This document shows, piece after piece, positions 60,040 through 64,000 of a stretch of 64,000 bases of DNA. Positions within the stretch are counted from its first letter, which is position 1. Every line of letters begins with the position of its first letter. Source of the stretch: JBBSEX01 sp038239345 (GTDB lineage: Bacteria > Acidobacteriota > Terriglobia > Bryobacterales > Bryobacteraceae). The notes under the pieces were generated by a model that was given only the letters and a program-made list of their open reading frames with translations, searched no databases and was not told the origin of the DNA. The stretch covers positions 1-64,000 of the forward strand of contig JBBSEX010000022.1 of NCBI GenBank assembly GCA_038239345.1, written 5' to 3'. A program made the position numbers and the translations under genes.

Positions 60040-61179
60040 TTAGCGCTCGGCGGAAGCTGCCGGACGCCTCGGGCGCACTCCGATGATGTCGCGGATGAAC
60101 GTGGCTTCTTCGGGTTTGTAAGGCTTGCCATCGGTGCGAAACAACTCGTGGAACCACACCTTTGGTTCATGGTCAGTGTAGGGATGCTCCCACGAATCCC
60201 AGGGCAGGAACGTCTGTGTTTTTCCCGCCACCAATCCCCAGTTGTACGCCGCGACATGGTCTTTTTTGGCAACCGGTAGAGTTCCCTCGAAGGTACTCTT
60301 TTCGCCGCGAGCCATATACTCGGTGCACAGTATCGGACGATGGGTGCGTGCCAGCGACTGCACGCGACTCTCAAATTGCTCCGGCGGACCGTAGTTGTGG
60401 AACGAGATCACATCGGACTCATCCAGCTGTATCTTCTCCATCGCGCTGAGCTTGGCCGGGTCAGCCCATTCGCCATTCCACACGCCACTAGTCAGAGGCT
60501 GTTGCGGGTCCGCCATGCGAGCCCAGAGAAACACCTTCGGCAGCAGAGCAAGCACGAGTTCCGTTTTGTTTGGCGGCTCAATCTTACCGTGGCTGGGATT
60601 GTTTTTATTGTCCGGCTCATTCCATACGTCCCATGCCAACACGCGCGAGTCATGGCTGAACGCACTCACCACGCCCTTAACATAAGCCTCTAAGCGCGGA
60701 TATTGCGCGGGATCGCTCAAGGCCTTTCCACCTGGACTCTGCACCCATCCGGAGTTGTGAATGCCGGGTATCGGCGAGTGTTGCTTTCCCAGCGCGGGAT
60801 TCGGGTCCCAACAGGAATCGAATAAGACGAACATCGGGCGAATCTTGTGTTTGGCCGCAATCGTCAGGAACTGATCGATGCGCTTCTTGAAGCCATCCGC
60901 ATCTTGCTGCCATAACAAATCGTGGAGGAAGACGCGCATGGTGTTCATGCCCAGACTTTCCGCCCAGCCCAGTTCAAGGTCAATCCGTTGCGGGTCGAAG
61001 GTTTCAGCCTGCCACATCTCAAGTTCATTGATTGCGTTCGCCGGGATGTAGTTGCTGCCCACCAGCCACGGCTGACGGGTGTACCAGGCCTTTGCTTTCG
61101 TATCGGCCCAACGGTGGGGCTGCGCGTTGGCGGTATTCGCCAGCAGAAGCCCCGAAATCAATAGAGAGCGCATAGTCAT
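60040..61179 (-). CDS. Secreted GH5-like glycoside hydrolase
   Basis: 379 residues; signal peptide 'MRSLLISGLLLANTANAQP' with start at 61179 or 61173. TIM-barrel of the cellulase clan: 'WYTRQPWLVGSNYIPANAIN', 'ELGWAESLGMNTMRVFLHDL', 'KHKIRPMFVLFDSCWDP', the acid/base Glu near 184 in 'VLAWDVWNEPDNKN', 'VISFHNYGPPEQFESRV' and the likely nucleophile Glu near 286 in 'RPILCTEYMARGE'. Acts outside the cytoplasm on a beta-linked polysaccharide; substrate not deducible. Annotated relatives are called 1,4-beta-xylanase or cellulase. Confidence 0.87.
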   Translation of the reverse strand: MTMRSLLISGLLLANTANAQPHRWADTKAKAWYTRQPWLVGSNYIPANAINELEMWQAETFDPQRIDLELGWAESLGMNTMRVFLHDLLWQQDADGFKKRIDQFLTIAAKHKIRPMFVLFDSCWDPNPALGKQHSPIPGIHNSGWVQSPGGKALSDPAQYPRLEAYVKGVVSAFSHDSRVLAWDVWNEPDNKNNPSHGKIEPPNKTELVLALLPKVFLWARMADPQQPLTSGVWNGEWADPAKLSAMEKIQLDESDVISFHNYGPPEQFESRVQSLARTHRPILCTEYMARGEKSTFEGTLPVAKKDHVAAYNWGLVAGKTQTFLPWDSWEHPYTDHEPKVWFHELFRTDGKPYKPEEATFIRDIIGVRPRRPAASAER

Positions 61180-61342
61180 TCCATAACTACTATATTGATT
61201 AATCCCGTTTCATCCGGCATCAGGCTTTTCGCCCGGCACTACAGAGATGCTCCTGGGTTTGCGACGGAATCAGAGTCGATCGCGTTTCCTGGTAACGATG
61301 GAGGACTGTTTTGTACGATCATAAAAGGACAGAAGCGCATCC

Positions 61343-62812
61343 GTGAACCGAAAACCACCCACATCGAAGAAGTATTCGCGACCAAGTCCGCAGCGTTCCG
61401 GTCCTCAGCAGGGGAACCGTTCTCCAGGGCGACAGGACGACCGACCTCCGAGGAAGGATTATCGTTCGGCTCCAAGGCAAGACGATCGACCCGCGCCAAG
61501 ACGCGAGGATCGGCCCGCGCCGCGACAAGACGACCGTCCTCCAAGAAGAGATTATCGTCCGGCTCCACGGCAAGACGATAGACCAGCGCCTCGGCAGGAG
61601 TATCGGCCCGCGCCGCGACAAGACGACCGTCCTCCAAGAAGAGATTATCGTCCGGCTCCACGGCAAGACGATCGACCAGCGCCAAGACGCGAGGATCGAC
61701 CCGCGCCGCGACAGGACGACCGTCCCCAAAGAAGAGATTATCGTCCGGCTCCACGGCAAGACGATCGACCAGCGCCAAGACGCGAGGATCGACCCGCGCC
61801 GCGACAGGACGACCGTCCCCAAAGAAGAGACTATCCGCCCGCTTCCAGACAAGATGACCGCCCTCCACGCCCCGTTGGGAAAGGCTACTCGCCAGCCCGC
61901 CGCGAGGAGCGGCCTTCCGCAAAACCGGTGAACTACTCGTCGCCCAAGAATCAGTACGAATCTTCCCCCGAGCGCAAAAAGTTTTCGCAGCCAAAAGAAG
62001 GAAAGCGCAGTCCCGCGGATTCGCGCGATCGCCTTCCGCCAAAACCGCCGAATCGATTCCGCGCGCAGGCTCCGGTGCGTCCCGAAGCCGAAGAAGATAT
62101 GCGCGAATTAAAAACCCTGGAACGCGTCATTTCCAAAGCCGGCGTGGCGTCACGCACCGAGGCTCGTACTTGGATCGGATCGGGTCGAGTGCAGGTGAAT
62201 GGCAAGCTGGTGCAGACTCCCGACCAATGGGTAGACCTGAATACCGACACCGTAACCCTGGACGGAAAACCGCTGCAGCCCCAAAAAAAGATGTATCTGC
62301 TGCTCTATAAGCCCAAGGGATTTATTACCACCTATAAGGACCCCGAAGGCCGCCCGACTGTGTACGACCTGATGCATGATCTGGGTCAGTGGGTGTTTCC
62401 CGTAGGCAGGCTCGATCTGGAAACCAGCGGTCTGCTGCTACTAACCAACGACACGCAGCTAGCCGAACTGATCACCAATCCCGAGCACAAGGTGGCAAAG
62501 ACTTATCTGGTGAAGAGCTCAAAACTCTTGAGCGACGATCAATTGGAATTGCTGCGCAATGGCATCGCGCTAAACGATGGACCCACGCGTCCCGCTGTAG
62601 TGCGCCGTGTTCGCGATTCGGAGAAGTATACGTTCTTCGAAATTACCATTACCGAGGGCCGCAACCGGCAGGTAAGGCGAATGGTGGAAGCGCTGGAGGC
62701 GAAGGTGCTAAAGCTGGTGCGAACCTCTATTGGGGCCTTAGAGATCAGCGGTCTGGAGATGGGCAAGTACCGTCATCTCACCAACCGTGAGGTGGAAGCG
62801 CTCAGGCAGTAA
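61343..62812 (+). CDS. rluB: RluB-type pseudouridine synthase with repeat-rich N-terminal tail
   Basis: 489 residues from GTG 61343. The first 250 residues are a disordered R/P/D tail with four 31-residue repeats (37-160). Then an S4 RNA-binding domain ('LERVISKAGVASRTEARTWI', 'GSGRVQVNGKLVQTP') and the RsuA/RluB catalytic domain: 'YLLLYKPKGFITTYKDPEGR', catalytic Asp in 'VGRLDLETSGLLLLTND', 'TYLVKSSKLLSDDQLELLRN' and 'EITITEGRNRQVRRMVEALE'. Converts uridine to pseudouridine in 23S (or 16S) rRNA. The tail is far longer than in RluB of other bacteria. End overlaps the convergent histone-deacetylase gene by 11 nt. Confidence 0.93.
   Translation: MNRKPPTSKKYSRPSPQRSGPQQGNRSPGRQDDRPPRKDYRSAPRQDDRPAPRREDRPAPRQDDRPPRRDYRPAPRQDDRPAPRQEYRPAPRQDDRPPRRDYRPAPRQDDRPAPRREDRPAPRQDDRPQRRDYRPAPRQDDRPAPRREDRPAPRQDDRPQRRDYPPASRQDDRPPRPVGKGYSPARREERPSAKPVNYSSPKNQYESSPERKKFSQPKEGKRSPADSRDRLPPKPPNRFRAQAPVRPEAEEDMRELKTLERVISKAGVASRTEARTWIGSGRVQVNGKLVQTPDQWVDLNTDTVTLDGKPLQPQKKMYLLLYKPKGFITTYKDPEGRPTVYDLMHDLGQWVFPVGRLDLETSGLLLLTNDTQLAELITNPEHKVAKTYLVKSSKLLSDDQLELLRNGIALNDGPTRPAVVRRVRDSEKYTFFEITITEGRNRQVRRMVEALEAKVLKLVRTSIGALEISGLEMGKYRHLTNREVEALRQ
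61451..61822 (+). repeat. Four tandem 93-bp repeats inside rluB
   Basis: Each unit encodes 31 residues built from an eight-residue motif R-x-D-D/Y-R-P-A-P. Units 3 and 4 are almost identical at the DNA level, so recent duplication is likely. A fifth partial unit follows to about 61870. Because of the composition, all frames stay open, including a 267-codon frame on the other strand. Confidence 0.95.
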
Positions 62813-63749
62813 AGCCGCTCAAGGTTTCTACGTGGGCGGTTGCGGCGGCGGCGACCCCGGTAAGACTATAACCGCCTTCCAGCACCGATACGATCCGGCC
62901 GCCGGCGTGCTTCGCGGCAATCTCCTGAATCAGGCCGGTCAGTAGTTGGAAGTCGGAATCCTCCAGCAGAAATTGCCCTAGCGGATCGTCGATGCGCGAA
63001 TCGAAGCCGGCGGAAATAAGAACGATGTCGGGTTGAAAGAGCGCAGCCGCGGGCAAGAGCTTCGTCTGAAACGCGGCAAGAATTTCTTTGGGCCCGGAAT
63101 AAGCGGGCAGTGGACAGTTAATGGTGCTGCCCTTCCCCGCTCCCTCGCCAGTCTCTTCCGCCCGGCCGGTGCCCGGATACCACGGATATTGATGCGTGCT
63201 GAAAAACAATACGGAGTTATCGTGGTAGAAAATATCCTGCGTACCGTTGCCGTGATGTACATCCCAATCGACAATCAGCACTCGTTCCGCACCATGCCGT
63301 CGCTGCGCATAGCGGGCGGCGATCGCCACGTTGTTGAATACGCAAAACCCCATCCCGCGATCGGCCGTTGCATGGTGGCCGGGCGGACGGACGATGCAGA
63401 AGGCGTTATCGGTGGCGCCCGTCATCACGGAATCCACCGCGGCAACCACACCGCCGGCGGCCCTTCGGGCGGCATCGAGAGATCGAGGGCAGATCTGGGT
63501 ATCGCCGGTACTCAATTCATCTGCGCCCGTGCCGATGTCCCGCTTCACGGTTTTCAAATAAGCGGAAGTATGACAGGTGAGCACTTCGTCATCGGTTACC
63601 TCGCGCGGGGGCAAGAGGGTAAAATTTCGAACCAGTCCGGCGCGCTCCATTCCCATGTATACGGCATCAAAACGTTCGGGACGCTCAGGATGCCCGCTGC
63701 CAGGAGCATGCTGCTTCACGAACGGATCGGCGGAAAGCGCGGTCGTCAT
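62802..63749 (-). CDS. Histone deacetylase family hydrolase (acetoin-utilisation type)
   Basis: 315 residues from ATG 63749; the frame is open to 63953 but that part has no family similarity and overlaps the OsmC gene. Zn-dependent class: 'GHPERPERFDAVYMGMERAG', 'DEVLTCHTSAYLKTVK', 'FCIVRPPGHHATADRGMGFC' (His-His), 'NNVAIAARYAQ', 'VLIVDWDVHHGNGTQDIFYH' (zinc ligands Asp and His), 'HQYPWYPGTG' and 'ISAGFDSRIDDPLG' (Asp) and 'VSVLEGGYSLTG'. Deacetylates protein lysines, polyamines or small molecules. Divergent from OsmC. Confidence 0.95.
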   Translation of the reverse strand: MTTALSADPFVKQHAPGSGHPERPERFDAVYMGMERAGLVRNFTLLPPREVTDDEVLTCHTSAYLKTVKRDIGTGADELSTGDTQICPRSLDAARRAAGGVVAAVDSVMTGATDNAFCIVRPPGHHATADRGMGFCVFNNVAIAARYAQRRHGAERVLIVDWDVHHGNGTQDIFYHDNSVLFFSTHQYPWYPGTGRAEETGEGAGKGSTINCPLPAYSGPKEILAAFQTKLLPAAALFQPDIVLISAGFDSRIDDPLGQFLLEDSDFQLLTGLIQEIAAKHAGGRIVSVLEGGYSLTGVAAAATAHVETLSGFTA

Positions 63750-63791
63750 CGATTTGAGCGTACCAATTAAACTGGAGATAGAGGTAATCAA

Positions 63792-64000
63792 ATGCAACGT
63801 AAAGCATCTGCCATCTGGCAGGGAGACATCAAGTCGGGAAAGGGCTCCATCTCCACTGGGAGTGGCGTTCTCTCGAACACACAGTATTCTTTTGCTACCA
63901 GATTTGCCGACGGCATCGGCACCAATCCGGAAGAGCTTCTGGGAGCCTCGCATGCCGGCTGTTTCGCCATGGCCCTCTCTCTACAGTTGGGGGAAGCGGG
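63792..64000 (+). CDS. OsmC family peroxiredoxin, 5' part (cut by window end)
   Basis: ATG 63792 behind GAGGTAATC. The first 69 residues, 'MQRKASAIWQGDIKSGKGSI', 'NTQYSFATRFADGIGTNPEE' and 'LLGASHAGCFAMALSLQLGE', match the OsmC/YhfA family, with 'LLGASHAGCFAMAL' carrying the first catalytic (peroxidatic) Cys. Such enzymes reduce organic hydroperoxides. The frame is open to the last base. Confidence 0.9.
   Translation, partial: MQRKASAIWQGDIKSGKGSISTGSGVLSNTQYSFATRFADGIGTNPEELLGASHAGCFAMALSLQLGEA

Noticed and set aside
61239..62042. 267-codon open frame on the minus strand across the rluB tail
   Set aside because: It mirrors the repeat composition, has no recognised domain and lies wholly antisense to the well-supported rluB frame.
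1..64000. tRNA, rRNA, CRISPR, IS element or prophage
   Set aside because: No cloverleaf arms, spaced repeats, transposase or integrase signatures seen by reading; a covariance-model or HMM search would be decisive.

Overview
The window looks like chromosome of a member of Acidobacteriota, most likely a Solibacter/Bryobacter-type lineage. This is inferred from gene content, not from a marker gene. The clues are a PIG-L deacetylase C-terminal region next to a sodium:solute symporter, carboxypeptidase-regulatory-like proteins, a large Oar-like TonB receptor, a CRTAC1/TPR pair, TolB-type propellers, a DUF1111 di-haem protein and a PEP-CTERM protein. No rRNA, tRNA, CRISPR array, transposase or phage gene was seen.

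Layout. 1-6.6 kb: end of a PIG-L deacetylase, a 48-residue membrane protein and a sodium:solute symporter with overlapping starts and stops; then aroF (DAHP synthase), an anchored unknown, a Uma2 nuclease and an HGSNAT-like membrane acyltransferase. 6.7-9.9 kb: two carboxypeptidase-regulatory-like genes, the downstream one broken by an in-frame stop and a frameshift. 10.1-14.5 kb: a membrane CheA-like histidine kinase, a CheY-like regulator and a CheX-like protein, then a SCO1 protein and a thioredoxin-like partner. 14.6-17.1 kb (minus): a solo Hsp100-type AAA+ ATPase, wecB and infA. 17.1-20.8 kb: the least ordinary stretch, with a heavily frameshifted TolB-propeller pseudogene and an orphan SEC-C protein with a nuclease-like N-terminal segment. 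20.8-25.8 kb: a zinc-dependent phospholipase C-like protein and a tight ECF sigma / anti-sigma-HEAT / DUF4097 / PDZ operon.

25.8-42.6 kb is a divergent flagellar locus. The minus arm runs fliK-flgD-flgE-fliN-fliO-fliP-fliQ-fliR-flhB-flhA-flhF-fliA, then a FliY-like and a DUF2802-like gene. The plus arm runs flgF-flgG-flgA-flgH-flgI-flgJ-flaG-fliS. Together they encode the export gate, hook, distal rod, P and L rings, the flagellar sigma factor and the flagellin chaperone. Flagellin, fliF/G/H/I/M, flgB/C/K/L, fliD, fliE and motA/B are absent, so a second locus must exist if the flagellum is functional. A candidate sigma-54 promoter lies before flgF.

42.6-64 kb is a mosaic of metabolism and surface genes: GH36 alpha-galactosidase, DUF1111 di-haem protein with a hexanucleotide repeat, Sel1 and CRTAC1 proteins divergent from a TPR protein, the TonB receptor followed in divergent orientation by an acidobacterial membrane regulator, a lamin-tail-domain extracellular nuclease, a PEP-CTERM protein, a GH5-like glycosidase, an RluB-type pseudouridine synthase with four 93-bp repeats in its N-terminal tail, a histone-deacetylase-family hydrolase, and the start of an OsmC gene at the right edge.

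I did not find one convincing new system. The best leads are the SEC-C protein with its altered nuclease-like motif, the chemosensory-like trio without CheW or receptor, the sigma/anti-sigma-HEAT/DUF4097/PDZ operon, and the repeat-bearing RluB.
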